Shown: one piece after another, positions 53,252 to 62,900 of the stretch
Numbering within the stretch: position 1 is the first letter of the stretch
How the letters are laid out: the number at the start of each line of letters is the position of its first letter
Assembly: GCA_947630805.1 (NCBI GenBank)
Contig: CANRIV010000001.1
Location: forward strand, 1-64,000
Length of the DNA: 64,000 nucleotides
From: an uncultured Lachnospiraceae bacterium
Lineage (GTDB): Bacteria; Bacillota; Clostridia; Lachnospirales; Lachnospiraceae
Direction of reading: 5' to 3'
Made by a program: the position numbers and the translations under genes
The notes under the pieces: model-generated
The model's input: the letters and a program-made list of their open reading frames with translations, nothing else
The model's database searches: none
What the model was told of the DNA's origin: nothing

Positions 53252-54331
53252 ATGAACGCTTTTCTAATCTTAGAAGACGGTACCGTTTTTCAGGGAACAT
53301 CTATCGGTGCGGTCAAAGAAGTTATCAGTGAGATTGTATTTAATACATCTATGTGGGGATATTTGGAAGTACTGACAGACCCTTCCTATGCAGGACAGGC
53401 AGTTTGCATGACATATCCCCTCATTGGAAATTATGGAATCTGCCATGAAGATATGGAATCATTACAGCCTTGGCCGGATGCCTATATTGTCAATGAGCTG
53501 AGCCGGATGCCAAGTAATTTTCGGTGCGATGACACAATACAGCATTTTTTGGAGGAACATGATATTCCCGGCATTGCAGGCATTGATACCAGAGCCCTTA
53601 CGAAAATTCTTCGTGAAAAGGGGACCATGAATGGTATGATTACAACGAATGAAAATTATAATTTAGATGAGATTCTTCCGAAAATCAAGGCATATAAGGT
53701 AACGGGCGTTGTAGAAAAAGTAAGCTGCAAAGAAAAGAAAGTTTTACCGGGAGATGGATTTCAGGTGGCGCTTCTCGATATCGGAGCAAAAAACAATATT
53801 GCCGCTTCTTTGAACAAACGGGGATGTAATGTTACAATCTACCCTGCAATGACTTCGGCGGAGGAGATTATTGCGGCAAATCCGGATGGAATCATGTTGT
53901 CGAACGGCCCGGGAGACCCAAAAGAATGTGAGTATGAAATAGAACAGATTAGAAAGCTTTATGAGACAGATATTCCGATTTTTGCTATATGTCTGGGACA
54001 TCAGCTTATGGCGCTGGCTACCGGCGCTGATACAAAAAAAATGAAATATGGACATAGAGGAGGCAATCATCCGGTAAAAGATTTAGATACGGGACATGTG
54101 TATATTTCCTCTCAAAATCACGGATATATGGTAGATGGAGATACAGTAGACCCTCAGATAGCGAAAGTCGCATTTATCAATGTAAATGATAAAACAGTAG
54201 AAGGTTTAAGATATAAAAACAAAAGCATTTTTACGGTACAGTTCCATCCGGAGGCCTGTCCGGGTCCACAGGATTCCGACAGACTGTTTGATGAGTTTAT
54301 CAATATGATGGAGGTGGAGAAAAATGCCTAA
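53252..54331 (+). CDS. carA: Carbamoyl-phosphate synthase small (glutaminase) subunit
   Basis: 359 residues. Releases ammonia from glutamine for carbamoyl phosphate, used in arginine and pyrimidine synthesis. The N-terminal CPSase_sm domain (~1-150) contains YPLIGNYGI and GIAGIDTRALTK; the class I glutaminase domain (~170-355) has the nucleophile Cys in FAICLGHQL and the His/Glu in VQFHPEACPGP. The start at MNAFLILEDG has AAAGGA eight bases upstream; a longer frame from a TTG at 53189 lacks support. It overlaps carB by 8 bases. Confidence 0.97.
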   Translation: MNAFLILEDGTVFQGTSIGAVKEVISEIVFNTSMWGYLEVLTDPSYAGQAVCMTYPLIGNYGICHEDMESLQPWPDAYIVNELSRMPSNFRCDDTIQHFLEEHDIPGIAGIDTRALTKILREKGTMNGMITTNENYNLDEILPKIKAYKVTGVVEKVSCKEKKVLPGDGFQVALLDIGAKNNIAASLNKRGCNVTIYPAMTSAEEIIAANPDGIMLSNGPGDPKECEYEIEQIRKLYETDIPIFAICLGHQLMALATGADTKKMKYGHRGGNHPVKDLDTGHVYISSQNHGYMVDGDTVDPQIAKVAFINVNDKTVEGLRYKNKSIFTVQFHPEACPGPQDSDRLFDEFINMMEVEKNA

Positions 54332-57300
54332 AGATACAAGAATTAAAAAAGTATTAGTGATAGGATCCGGTCCTATTGTAATTGGTCAGGCAGCTGAGTT
54401 TGATTATGCGGGAACGCAGGCGTGCCGCTCTCTGAAAGAAGAAGGTCTGGAAGTTGTTCTTGTAAATTCTAATCCGGCAACGATTATGACCGACAAGGAT
54501 ATTGCAGACAGAGTTTATATTGAGCCGCTGACTGTTCCGGTACTAAAGAAAATTATAGAAAAAGAAAAACCGGACAGTATTTTACCTACATTGGGTGGTC
54601 AGGCAGGATTAAATCTTGCTATGGAGATTGCAGAGACAGGATTTCTTGAAGAACATGACTGTCGTCTGATTGGAACGACCTCTGAGACCATAAAAAAGGC
54701 GGAAGACAGACTGGAATTTAAAGAGACCATGGAGAAGATTGGAGAGCCTTGTGCACCGTCTCTGGTTGTAGAAAATGTAGAAGATGGAATCGCCTTTACA
54801 AATAAAATCGGTTATCCGGTAGTACTTCGTCCGGCTTACACACTTGGTGGAAGTGGCGGCGGTATTGCCCACAATCAGGTAGAATTAATTGAAATTTTAG
54901 AGAACGGTCTGCGTCTGAGCCGTGTGGGACAAGTCCTTGTAGAGAGATGTATCGCAGGCTGGAAGGAAATAGAATATGAAGTGATGCGTGATTCTGCAGG
55001 CAACTGTATTACGGTATGTAATATGGAAAATCTGGATCCCGTGGGCGTACATACAGGAGACAGTATTGTTGTAGCTCCATCGCAGACAATAGGAGATAAA
55101 GAGCATCAGATGCTGCGTACCTCCGCTTTGAATATTATTAATGAATTAAATATTACCGGGGGCTGTAATGTTCAGTATGCCCTGCATCCGGAAAGTTTTG
55201 AGTATTGTGTAATAGAGGTAAATCCTCGTGTCAGCCGTTCTTCTGCACTTGCTTCGAAAGCCACCGGTTATCCGATTGCAAAAGTAGCCGCTAAGATTGC
55301 GCTGGGATATACACTGGATGAAATTAAGAATGCTATTACACAGAAAACCTATGCAAGTTTTGAGCCGACTCTGGACTACTGCGTGGTAAAGATTCCAAGA
55401 CTTCCCTTTGATAAATTTATTACGGCCAGCAGAAAACTGACGACCCAGATGAAGGCGACCGGAGAAGTAATGAGTATTTGTACCAATTTTGAAGGTGCAT
55501 TAATGAAAGCAATCCGTTCTCTGGAGCAGCATGTGGAATGTCTGTTAGATTATGATTTTTCAGCACTCAGTGATGAAGCGCTGATAGACCAGTTAAACAT
55601 TGTAGATGACCGAAGAATCTGGGTCATTGCTGAGGCAATCCGCAGAGGAGTAAGTTACGAACGGATACATGAAATTTCCATGATTGACAAATGGTTTATT
55701 GATAAGATTGCCATTATCGTTGAAATGGAAAAAGCATTGAAAGAACAATCTCTTACGCCGGAGCTTCTCCGAGAGGCAAAACGTATTGAATTTCCGGATT
55801 CCGTTATCAGTCGTCTGACAGGAAAACCACAGGAAGAAATTAAGCAGATGAGATATGATAATAATATTGTGGCTGCTTATAAGATGGTAGATACGTGTGC
55901 TGCGGAATTTGAGGCGGCGACTCCTTACTATTACTCTGTCTATGGAGGGGAAAACGAGGCGGCAGAAACCAATCCGCCAAAGAAAGTTCTTGTTCTGGGA
56001 TCCGGACCAATCAGAATTGGTCAGGGAATTGAGTTTGATTTCTGCTCTGTACATTGTACATGGGCATTTAAATCAGAAGGATATGAGACAATTATTGTAA
56101 ACAACAATCCGGAGACTGTTTCCACGGACTTTGATATTGCAGACAAACTTTATTTTGAGCCATTGACACCGGAAGATGTTGAAAATATTGTAAATATTGA
56201 AAAGCCGGATGGAGCCGTAGTACAGTTTGGAGGGCAGACGGCCATTAAACTGACAGAAGCATTAATGAAAATGGGCGTTCCAATTCTTGGAACAAAGGCA
56301 GAAGACGTAGATGCGGCGGAAGATCGGGAATTATTTGATGAGATTCTGGAGCAGTGTGGTATTCCAAGACCTACAGGAGGAACTGTATTTACTGCAGAAG
56401 AAGCAAAAGAAGTAGCGAACAAACTGGGTTATCCCGTTCTTGTCAGACCGTCATATGTTCTTGGCGGACAGGGCATGCAGATTGCCACTTGCGATGAGGA
56501 AGTGGAAGAATTTATGGAAATTATTAACAGAATTGCTCAGGACCATCCAATTCTTGTAGATAAATATTTGCAGGGAACAGAGGTAGAGGTGGATGCAATC
56601 TGTGACGGGCAGGATATTCTGATTCCAGGTGTGATGGAACATATTGAGAGAGCAGGTGTACATTCCGGTGACAGTATTTCTGTTTATCCGGCCTATTCGC
56701 TCTCTGAAGAGATTATCAATACCATAGAAGATTACACTGCGAAACTGGCGCGTTCTCTTCATGTAAAAGGGATGATTAATATACAGTTTATTGTCTGTGA
56801 TGACAGGGTTTATGTGATTGAAGTAAACCCCCGTTCTTCCAGAACTGTTCCTTATATCAGCAAAGTTACGGGAATTCCGATTGTAAAACTGGCTACGAAA
56901 TGTATTGTAGGTCATACGATTCGTGAGATGGGATATCAGCCGGGACTGCAGCCAAATGCAGATTATTATGCGATTAAGATGCCGGTATTTTCCTTTGAGA
57001 AGATTCGTGGAGCAGAAACCAGTCTGGGACCGGAAATGAAATCTACTGGAGAATGTCTGGGAATTGCAAAAACATTTAATGAGGCACTGTACAAGGCATT
57101 TTTAGGTGCCGGCGTTATTCTTCCAAAACATAAAAAGATGATTATTTCCGTTAAGGATGCCGATAAACAGGAAGTTGTACCGCTTGCACAACGCTTTGAA
57201 AAACTGGGATATGAGATATATGCGACCAGAAGTACTGCGGAAGTACTGCGCGAAAATGGAGTAGATGCGATCAAAGTCAATAAAATTCACCAGGAGGCAC

Positions 57301-57521
57301 CAACTGTCATGGACTTGCTTCTGGAACACAAAATTGATATTGTCATTGACACACCAACGCAGGGCAGAGACAAAAGCAGAGATGGTTTTCTGATTCGGAG
57401 AACATCCATAGAAACCGGTGTAAACTGTTTTACCAGTCTGGATACGGTAGACGCATTGTTGACCAGTCTGGAAAGTGATGCAAAAGATAATTTAACATTA
57501 ATTGATATAGCAACATTATAA
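54324..57521 (+). CDS. carB: Carbamoyl-phosphate synthase large subunit
   Basis: 1065 residues, normal for CarB. Two homologous ATP-grasp halves phosphorylate bicarbonate and carbamate. The first starts KKVLVIGSGPIVIGQAAEFD, the second at ~552 with KKVLVLGSGPIRIGQGIEFD. EVNPRVSRSSALASKATGYP and EVNPRSSRTVPYISKVTGIP are the matching active-site segments. The C-terminal MGS-like allosteric domain (~930-1065) includes YEIYATRSTAEVLRENGV. The carA/carB overlap and GGAGGTGGAG ribosome site support coupled translation. No other pyrimidine or arginine biosynthesis genes are adjacent. Confidence 0.98.
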   Translation: MPKDTRIKKVLVIGSGPIVIGQAAEFDYAGTQACRSLKEEGLEVVLVNSNPATIMTDKDIADRVYIEPLTVPVLKKIIEKEKPDSILPTLGGQAGLNLAMEIAETGFLEEHDCRLIGTTSETIKKAEDRLEFKETMEKIGEPCAPSLVVENVEDGIAFTNKIGYPVVLRPAYTLGGSGGGIAHNQVELIEILENGLRLSRVGQVLVERCIAGWKEIEYEVMRDSAGNCITVCNMENLDPVGVHTGDSIVVAPSQTIGDKEHQMLRTSALNIINELNITGGCNVQYALHPESFEYCVIEVNPRVSRSSALASKATGYPIAKVAAKIALGYTLDEIKNAITQKTYASFEPTLDYCVVKIPRLPFDKFITASRKLTTQMKATGEVMSICTNFEGALMKAIRSLEQHVECLLDYDFSALSDEALIDQLNIVDDRRIWVIAEAIRRGVSYERIHEISMIDKWFIDKIAIIVEMEKALKEQSLTPELLREAKRIEFPDSVISRLTGKPQEEIKQMRYDNNIVAAYKMVDTCAAEFEAATPYYYSVYGGENEAAETNPPKKVLVLGSGPIRIGQGIEFDFCSVHCTWAFKSEGYETIIVNNNPETVSTDFDIADKLYFEPLTPEDVENIVNIEKPDGAVVQFGGQTAIKLTEALMKMGVPILGTKAEDVDAAEDRELFDEILEQCGIPRPTGGTVFTAEEAKEVANKLGYPVLVRPSYVLGGQGMQIATCDEEVEEFMEIINRIAQDHPILVDKYLQGTEVEVDAICDGQDILIPGVMEHIERAGVHSGDSISVYPAYSLSEEIINTIEDYTAKLARSLHVKGMINIQFIVCDDRVYVIEVNPRSSRTVPYISKVTGIPIVKLATKCIVGHTIREMGYQPGLQPNADYYAIKMPVFSFEKIRGAETSLGPEMKSTGECLGIAKTFNEALYKAFLGAGVILPKHKKMIISVKDADKQEVVPLAQRFEKLGYEIYATRSTAEVLRENGVDAIKVNKIHQEAPTVMDLLLEHKIDIVIDTPTQGRDKSRDGFLIRRTSIETGVNCFTSLDTVDALLTSLESDAKDNLTLIDIATL

Positions 57522-57602
57522 AAATGCGGTTTTACGTCATAGTATAACTGATAAAATAAAAAGAACGCTCATACTTGGAGAGAAACACGGAAAGGTGTAT
57601 GT

Positions 57603-58394
57603 ATGAGAGAGTTAGTTCAAAAAATAGTTGGCGGAAGATACTGTGTGATGGAGCATGTGGGAAAAGGAGGCTTTTCCAATGTTTACAGAGCTAAAGATAT
57701 TTACAGTGGAACTGTTTATGCGATAAAGCAATATGTCACATCAGATCCTGCCAATCAGAAAACATTGTTGGAAGGAATGGAAAGCGAACTCAATGTCTTA
57801 AAGCATTGTACGCATCCGGTCCTTCCAAAAATTTTTAATATTATCAAGGAAAATGATGATTTTTTCCTGGTCATGGAATACGTTGACGGCATTGATTTAT
57901 ATAAATATGTAAAGCAGAATGGTGTTTTATCCCCGAAAAAATTAAAGTCAATCATGATGCAGGTCTGCAGTGGACTTTATTATTTACATTCTTTAAATCC
58001 GCCGATTATATATCGTGACCTGAAACCTTCTAATATTATTCTAAAAAAAGACGGAACGGTAAAATTGATTGATTTTGGGATTGCAAAGCGTTATAGCCGG
58101 GATGTTTTCTGGACAGGACCCGCATATGGCAGCAGAGGATTTGCCGCTCCGGAACAGTATGGAGACAAGATGGGGAAGAGTCTGTTCAACACCGATATCC
58201 GGACAGATATATATTCGCTGGGAACAACCATGTATTTTTTGAGAACAGGAAAAATTTTTACAGGAAGCTGCAAATCGTGGCGCCTGTCATATCGATTAAA
58301 AAAAATAATAAAAAAGTGTACAAGAATAAAACCTGATGAGAGATATCAGAATATAATTGAAATTTTATGTCAAATAAATTATTCTATATATTAA
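57603..58394 (+). CDS. Soluble Hanks-type Ser/Thr protein kinase
   Basis: 263 residues, kinase domain only, with no membrane segment or sensor. Catalytic features are complete: Gly-rich loop GKGGFSNVY (from Gly20), Lys42 in YAIKQY, YRDLKPSN with Asp139, DFG from Asp157 and AAPEQYG. The activation-loop region is normal, but the C-lobe ends soon after DERYQN, so the domain is slightly short. It follows carAB by 81 bases with its own ribosome site (GGAAAGGTG). No phosphatase or FHA gene is adjacent; it may share the PP2C at 14394-15161 or act on a neighbour. Distinct from, and only moderately similar to, the kinase at 15170. Confidence 0.9.
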   Translation: MRELVQKIVGGRYCVMEHVGKGGFSNVYRAKDIYSGTVYAIKQYVTSDPANQKTLLEGMESELNVLKHCTHPVLPKIFNIIKENDDFFLVMEYVDGIDLYKYVKQNGVLSPKKLKSIMMQVCSGLYYLHSLNPPIIYRDLKPSNIILKKDGTVKLIDFGIAKRYSRDVFWTGPAYGSRGFAAPEQYGDKMGKSLFNTDIRTDIYSLGTTMYFLRTGKIFTGSCKSWRLSYRLKKIIKKCTRIKPDERYQNIIEILCQINYSIY

Positions 58395-58489
58395 AGAAAG
58401 AATAATTACAATTTTTGGAAGCAATCTATTCTTATAGATTCAAAATATAATTAGGCAGTGGTTGTAGTATCCATCAAAGGGAGGTAAAT

Positions 58490-59719
58490 ATGAATTATAA
58501 TCAGGCAGAAGAATTATTGAAACAATATAATCAGGAGCAATTACTGAAATATTATGATGAACTGAGTCCGGAGCAGAAAAACTCACTGTTAAGACAGATT
58601 GAAGAGATAGATTTTGAATTGTTGAAGTTTGCCAAGGAAGGTGGAGCAGAGGGGGAAAAAGGAGTGATTACCCCACTGGAAGATGCAGTATCGATTGAAA
58701 ATATTAAAGCAAATCAGGAAAAATATACAAAAATCGGCGTGGATGCGATTCAACATGGAAAAGTGGCAGCCCTTCTTCTTGCTGGCGGTATGGGCACCAG
58801 ACTGGGCTCGGATAAACCAAAAGGAATGTATAATATTGGAAAGACAAAAGATATCTATATTTTTGAGATGCTGATACGGAATTTGTTGGATGTTGTTCAT
58901 CAGACTGGAGCATGGATACCTCTTTATATTATGACTAGTGAAAAAAATAATGAAGATACAGTCCGTTTTTTTGAAGAGAAGGATTATTTTGGATATGATA
59001 AGGACTATGTAGATTTCTTTGTTCAGGAAATGGCGCCGGCAGCATCTTATGACGGAAAAATATATCTGGAAGAGAAAGACCGGATTTCTACATCGCCAAA
59101 TGGAAATGGCGGATGGTTTATTTCTTTTGTAAGATCTGGTCTTTGTGAAAAGGCAAAGAAAGCCGGCGTGGAATATATTAATATATTTGCGGTGGATAAT
59201 GTGTGTCAGAGAATGGCAGATCCATGTTTTGTAGGAGCAACGATTGACGGAGGGTACTGTTCTGCAGCTAAAGTGGTTTCCAAGGCGAGTCCGGAAGAAA
59301 AGGTAGGAGTGCTTTGCCTGGAGGATGGAAGACCTTCGATTGTAGAATACTATGAACTGACAGAAGAGATGAGATATGAAAAAAGAAAAAATGGCGAACT
59401 GGCATACAAATATGGTGTTATTCTCAACTATTTGTTCCGTATTAAGGATTTAGAGAAAAATCAGGAGGAAAACATGGCAATTCATGTTGTAGAGAAAAAG
59501 ATTCCTTATTTGGATGAAAATGGAAATAAAGTTACACCGGAATCCGAAAACGGATATAAATTTGAAACATTGGTATTGGATATGATTCACATGATGGATA
59601 ACTGCCTTGCTTATGAAGTGGAGAGAGAGAAAGAGTTTGCACCAATTAAAAATAAGACAGGTGTTGATTCTGTGGAATCGGCGCAAAAATTGCTGGAATA
59701 TAATGGAGTTGTATTATAA
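58490..59719 (+). CDS. UDP-sugar pyrophosphorylase (UDPGP family)
   Basis: 409 residues, cytosolic. Family members transfer UMP from UTP to a sugar 1-phosphate (glucose or N-acetylglucosamine). The nucleotide-binding signature LLLAGGMGTRLGSDKPKGMYNIG is near residue 98-120; INIFAVDNVCQRMADPCFVG (metal and sugar binding) and VSKASPEEKVGVLC follow. The sequence is of the UAP1-like, eukaryote-related type common in Clostridia, not GalU or GlmU. The substrate is not determinable. GGGAGG precedes the start and the stop overlaps the argS start (TAATG). The 95-base gap before it contains a 7-bp palindromic stem (58423-58440) of unknown role. Confidence 0.88.
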   Translation: MNYNQAEELLKQYNQEQLLKYYDELSPEQKNSLLRQIEEIDFELLKFAKEGGAEGEKGVITPLEDAVSIENIKANQEKYTKIGVDAIQHGKVAALLLAGGMGTRLGSDKPKGMYNIGKTKDIYIFEMLIRNLLDVVHQTGAWIPLYIMTSEKNNEDTVRFFEEKDYFGYDKDYVDFFVQEMAPAASYDGKIYLEEKDRISTSPNGNGGWFISFVRSGLCEKAKKAGVEYINIFAVDNVCQRMADPCFVGATIDGGYCSAAKVVSKASPEEKVGVLCLEDGRPSIVEYYELTEEMRYEKRKNGELAYKYGVILNYLFRIKDLEKNQEENMAIHVVEKKIPYLDENGNKVTPESENGYKFETLVLDMIHMMDNCLAYEVEREKEFAPIKNKTGVDSVESAQKLLEYNGVVL

Positions 59720-61482
59720 TGAAAAAATTATTGGAGATAATTACAGAACAATTTGAGACGGCATTTGAATCGTGCGGTTATGATAAGTCCTTAGGAAAAG
59801 TAGGTCTCTCTAACAGACCGGATTTGTGCAGTTATCAGTGTAATGGAGCCATGGCAGGAGCAAAACTGTATCATAAGGCACCAATTATGATTGCAAATGA
59901 CGTGGTAAATCAGATAAAAGAGAAAAATATGTTTTCTTATGTGGAGGCTGTACCACCCGGATTTATTAATATTAATCTAAGCAGTGAGTTTGTGGCAGAT
60001 TATTTGAATAACATAGCGAAGGCAGATAAATTGGGTTGTGAAAATTCCAACCCGGAAACAATAGTAGTAGATTATGGTGGAGCGAATGTAGCGAAACCTC
60101 TCCATGTAGGCCATTTGCGTCCTGCTGTGATTGGGGAAAGTGTTAAACGTATTAAGAAATATACGGGAAATCATGTGATTGGTGATGTTCATCTGGGAGA
60201 CTGGGGATTGCAGATTGGACTGATTATCATGGAATTGAAAGCGAGAAAACCGGAGTTACCTTACTTCGATGAAAATTATACGGGAGAATATCCGGCAGAA
60301 TCACCTTTTACCATTGAAGAATTAGCAGAAATTTATCCGACTGCCAGTGCAAAGTCAAAGATAGACGAGGCCTTTAAAACAGCAGCACAGGAGGCTACTG
60401 TAAAAGTCCAACAGGGTTATGCACCATATACGGCAATCTGGAATCACATTATGAATGTTTCTGTTAAAGATTTGAAAAAGAATTATCAAGATTTAAATGT
60501 GCATTTTGACCTTTGGAAAGGTGAAAGTGATGCAAAACCGTATATTCCGGAGCTGTTTCAGATTTTAGAGGAGAAAGAACTCGTATATGAAAGTCAGGGA
60601 GCTTTAGTAGTAGATGTTTCAGAGGAAGGAGATAAAAAAGAACTGCCGCCATGTATTGTAAGAAAAACCGATGGAGCAATTCTTTACGCTACTTCAGATT
60701 TGGGGACTATTATTCAGCGTCAACAGGATTTTAACCCAGATGAAATAATATATCTTGCCGATAAGCGACAGGAGCTTCATTTTACGCAGGTATTTCGTGT
60801 GGCAAGAAAAGCAGGTATGGTAGGAGAGGAGACAAAACTGATTCATATTGGATTCGGCACTGTAAATGGTAAAGATGGAAAACCATTTAAGACCCGGGAT
60901 GGCGGTGTAATGCAGCTTGATATGCTGGTTTCACAGATTAATGATGCCGTTTATCATAAAATTATGGAAAATCGCTCTGTCAGTGAAGAAGAGGCACGAG
61001 AAACAGCCAAAATCGTAGGACTAGCGGCGTTAAAATATGGAGACTTGTCGAATCAGGCCTCAAAAGATTATATTTTTGATATAGAACGGTTTACATCCTT
61101 TGAGGGAAATACAGGTCCATACATTCTATATACGATTGTGCGTATTAAATCAATTATTGAAAAATATAATGCGGAAGGAAATAAGACCGGAGTTTTGAAA
61201 ATTACACAGAGTGACAGTGCAGAACAGAGTGATTTAATGCTTGAACTGGCTAAGGTCAATGAAGTGCTGGAAAGTGCGGCTGCAGAGCTGGCGCCTCACA
61301 GAATATGCGCTTATATATATGATTTGTCCAATGCCTTTAACCGTTTTTATCACAGCACAAAAATACTGACAGAAGAAAATCAGGATAAGAAATCCGGTTA
61401 TATTGCATTAATCAGTCTTACAAAAAATGTGCTTGAGACTTGTATTGACTTGCTGGGATTTGAGGCTCCGGACCGTATGTAA
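59719..61482 (+). CDS. argS: Arginyl-tRNA synthetase
   Basis: 587 residues, class I synthetase charging tRNA-Arg. The N-terminal Add-1-like domain (~1-110) is followed by the catalytic core with the HIGH-type motif GGANVAKPLHVGHLRPAVIG (~116-135) and LGDWGLQIG. As in most ArgRS, no canonical KMSKS is present; the loop reads GKPFKTRDGGVMQL. The C-terminal helical anticodon-binding domain has DLSNAFNRFYHSTKIL. The length is normal. It overlaps the pyrophosphorylase gene by one base and is followed by a large terminator. No T-box is seen upstream. Confidence 0.96.
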   Translation: MKKLLEIITEQFETAFESCGYDKSLGKVGLSNRPDLCSYQCNGAMAGAKLYHKAPIMIANDVVNQIKEKNMFSYVEAVPPGFININLSSEFVADYLNNIAKADKLGCENSNPETIVVDYGGANVAKPLHVGHLRPAVIGESVKRIKKYTGNHVIGDVHLGDWGLQIGLIIMELKARKPELPYFDENYTGEYPAESPFTIEELAEIYPTASAKSKIDEAFKTAAQEATVKVQQGYAPYTAIWNHIMNVSVKDLKKNYQDLNVHFDLWKGESDAKPYIPELFQILEEKELVYESQGALVVDVSEEGDKKELPPCIVRKTDGAILYATSDLGTIIQRQQDFNPDEIIYLADKRQELHFTQVFRVARKAGMVGEETKLIHIGFGTVNGKDGKPFKTRDGGVMQLDMLVSQINDAVYHKIMENRSVSEEEARETAKIVGLAALKYGDLSNQASKDYIFDIERFTSFEGNTGPYILYTIVRIKSIIEKYNAEGNKTGVLKITQSDSAEQSDLMLELAKVNEVLESAAAELAPHRICAYIYDLSNAFNRFYHSTKILTEENQDKKSGYIALISLTKNVLETCIDLLGFEAPDRM

Positions 61483-61530
61483 GCATATTCCCGGTAGAGG
61501 TAGAAATAGAAAAAGATAAGTAATAATATA

Positions 61531-61600
61531 AAAAATGGATTTGACGTAACATAAATAGTTTCTTCATAAAAGAATGTGTTATATCAAATCCGTTTTTATT
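61531..61600 (+). terminator. Large stem-loop terminator after argS
   Basis: AAAAATGGATTTGACGTAAC (from 61531) pairs, with small interruptions, with TGTTATATCAAATCCGTTTTT (61577-61597); the central part is a long loop. A T-rich tail (TTTTTATTTTTATATTG) follows. A good terminator on the + strand. Confidence 0.8.
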
Positions 61601-61768
61601 TTTATATTGTCGGTATTCTTAAAGTTGGAAATATAAAACCCATCAAGTGCTTTACAATCGTACTTAACCAGCTCCGTTCAGAGCGTTCTTTGCGAAGCAA
61701 AGTTTTAAAACGGTTATCCGATACCGTTTCAAAAGTTGTAGAAAGAAAGTACTGCCTGTGATGGCTGT
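61601..61768. other. Structured intergenic stretch, possible repeat element
   Basis: No convincing gene. It contains two tight hairpins: CTTTGC-GAA-GCAAAG (61688-61702) and AAACGGT/ACCGTTT (61708-61714 with 61723-61729). Read leftward the second ends TTTTAAAAC and could serve as a weak terminator for the small membrane-protein gene that stops at 61769. A 61-codon rightward frame here crosses these hairpins and has no ribosome site. The compact palindromes suggest a dispersed repeat, which cannot be tested within the window. Confidence 0.4.
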
Positions 61769-62125
61769 CTATTTGGCAGTTGTTTCACTGCTTTGGGCTG
61801 CAGTAGAACTTTCTGCCTGTGTTGCTGATTCTGCAGCAGTCGTTTCCGCTGTCGTATTGCCTTTGACATTTGTATCGCCATTTTGAATCAGAGTATTTCT
61901 CAAACTTTCTATTTCAGAATCTGACCATTCTATATGGGTAGTTGGTACCGGTGGAGTAATAATTTTAGTGGCAACTAAAACAGAATATCCGATATATATA
62001 ACAAGAGCTGCGGCTATCACAGTGGCAGCCACATATGCCGTAACTTTTTTGACGCTGTATTTTTTCTTTGCATGTTTTCTGTTGTATTTTTCTTTTTTAT
62101 AAGCGTCTACTTTTTTCTGACTCAT
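61769..62125 (-). CDS. Small single-pass membrane protein with Ser/Thr/Ala-rich tail
   Basis: 118 residues, not recognised. A highly basic N-terminus (MSQKKVDAYKKEKYNRKHAK) is followed by one membrane helix (~29-52, VTAYVAATVIAAALVIYIGY) and an extracellular part (~53-118) that ends in a low-complexity Thr/Ala/Glu/Ser tail. The start at 62125 is supported by GAGAGG nine bases upstream; a longer in-frame form would run into the divergent HAD gene and is rejected. It is the only leftward protein gene in the right half of the window. Confidence 0.75.
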   Translation of the reverse strand: MSQKKVDAYKKEKYNRKHAKKKYSVKKVTAYVAATVIAAALVIYIGYSVLVATKIITPPVPTTHIEWSDSEIESLRNTLIQNGDTNVKGNTTAETTAAESATQAESSTAAQSSETTAK

Positions 62126-62179
62126 TTTTCTGTACCTCTCAAGTTTATAAATTCTTATAATAGTATAAAACAAAAGAGG

Positions 62180-62209
62180 TTGTAAAACAAGTGTCATTTG
62201 CGTTATAAT
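62180..62209 (+). promoter_or_regulatory. Promoter of the HAD-CPBP-glycosyltransferase genes
   Basis: TTGTAA (62180-62185), 18-base spacer, TATAAT (62204-62209), about 31 bases before the HAD start. A leftward TTGTTT/TATACT pair for the small membrane protein overlaps the same region, so the two promoters may interfere. Confidence 0.55.
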
Positions 62210-62240
62210 AATCAGAAAAATAGTACAACAGAGGATAGAT

Positions 62241-62900
62241 ATGAAGAAATACCAGATACTGATATTTGATTTAGATGGTACTTTGAGTAATTCCCAGGAG
62301 GGGATTACAAAATCTATGCAGTACGCATTAGACAAAATAGGTATTGTAGAACAGGATTTAAGTCATCTGAAACATTTTATTGGTCCGCCATTAGCCGATG
62401 AATTAAAGAAAACCTATGATATCTCTTTGGAAGAAATAGAAAAATGTGTTGCGTTTTATCGCGAGAGATATGTCCCAATAGGACTTTACGAGACAGAAAT
62501 ATATGAAGGCGCAGAAGAGATGCTCCGCACTTTGAAAGCGGCGGGACAAACAATCGCTATGGCTACTTCAAAACCTCAGATGATGGCAGAGGAAGTGTTA
62601 AAATATTTAAAAATCGATCATTATTTTGATGCTGTGATGGGGGCGCAGCTTCATGGACCCCGGCAAAGTAAGCAGGCAGTTCTGGAAGCATTGTTTGACA
62701 CTTTCCATATAAAAGACAGAGCTCGATGTGTCATGATAGGAGATACCTGTTATGATGTAAACGGCGCACTGGCAGCTGGGATTCCGTGTATTGGTGTAGC
62801 TTATGGGTTTGGAGAAAGGCAGGAACTGTTAGACAGAGGTGCTCTTGAAGTTGCCGAAAATACGATAGAGCTTACAGAAATTTTATTGAAGGAGACGTAA
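62241..62900 (+). CDS. HAD-superfamily phosphatase, phosphoglycolate-phosphatase-like
   Basis: 219 residues, cytosolic. Motif I FDLDGTLSNS (nucleophile Asp10, Asp12), a cap domain (~15-80), motif II in MATSKPQ, and motif III/IV with the conserved Lys region and IGDTCYDVNGA. The IPCIGVAYGFG segment near the end is typical of the PGP/Gph subgroup. The natural substrate is unclear; such enzymes clear phosphoglycolate, sugar phosphates or pyrophosphate. AGAGGA precedes the start. It abuts the next gene with no gap (TAA then ATG). Confidence 0.9.
   Translation: MKKYQILIFDLDGTLSNSQEGITKSMQYALDKIGIVEQDLSHLKHFIGPPLADELKKTYDISLEEIEKCVAFYRERYVPIGLYETEIYEGAEEMLRTLKAAGQTIAMATSKPQMMAEEVLKYLKIDHYFDAVMGAQLHGPRQSKQAVLEALFDTFHIKDRARCVMIGDTCYDVNGALAAGIPCIGVAYGFGERQELLDRGALEVAENTIELTEILLKET

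Noticed and set aside
58423-58440. Palindrome AATCTAT-TCTT-ATAGATT before the pyrophosphorylase gene as a terminator
   Set aside because: Only 7 bp, AT-rich and followed by CAAAATATA, not a T-run; possibly an operator but unsupported.
61576-61761. 61-codon rightward frame
   Set aside because: It crosses the argS terminator and two hairpins, has no Shine-Dalgarno and matches no family; treated as structured non-coding sequence.
62126-62335. N-terminal extension of the leftward membrane protein
   Set aside because: It would overlap the HAD gene start and the divergent promoters; the start at 62125 has a proper ribosome site.
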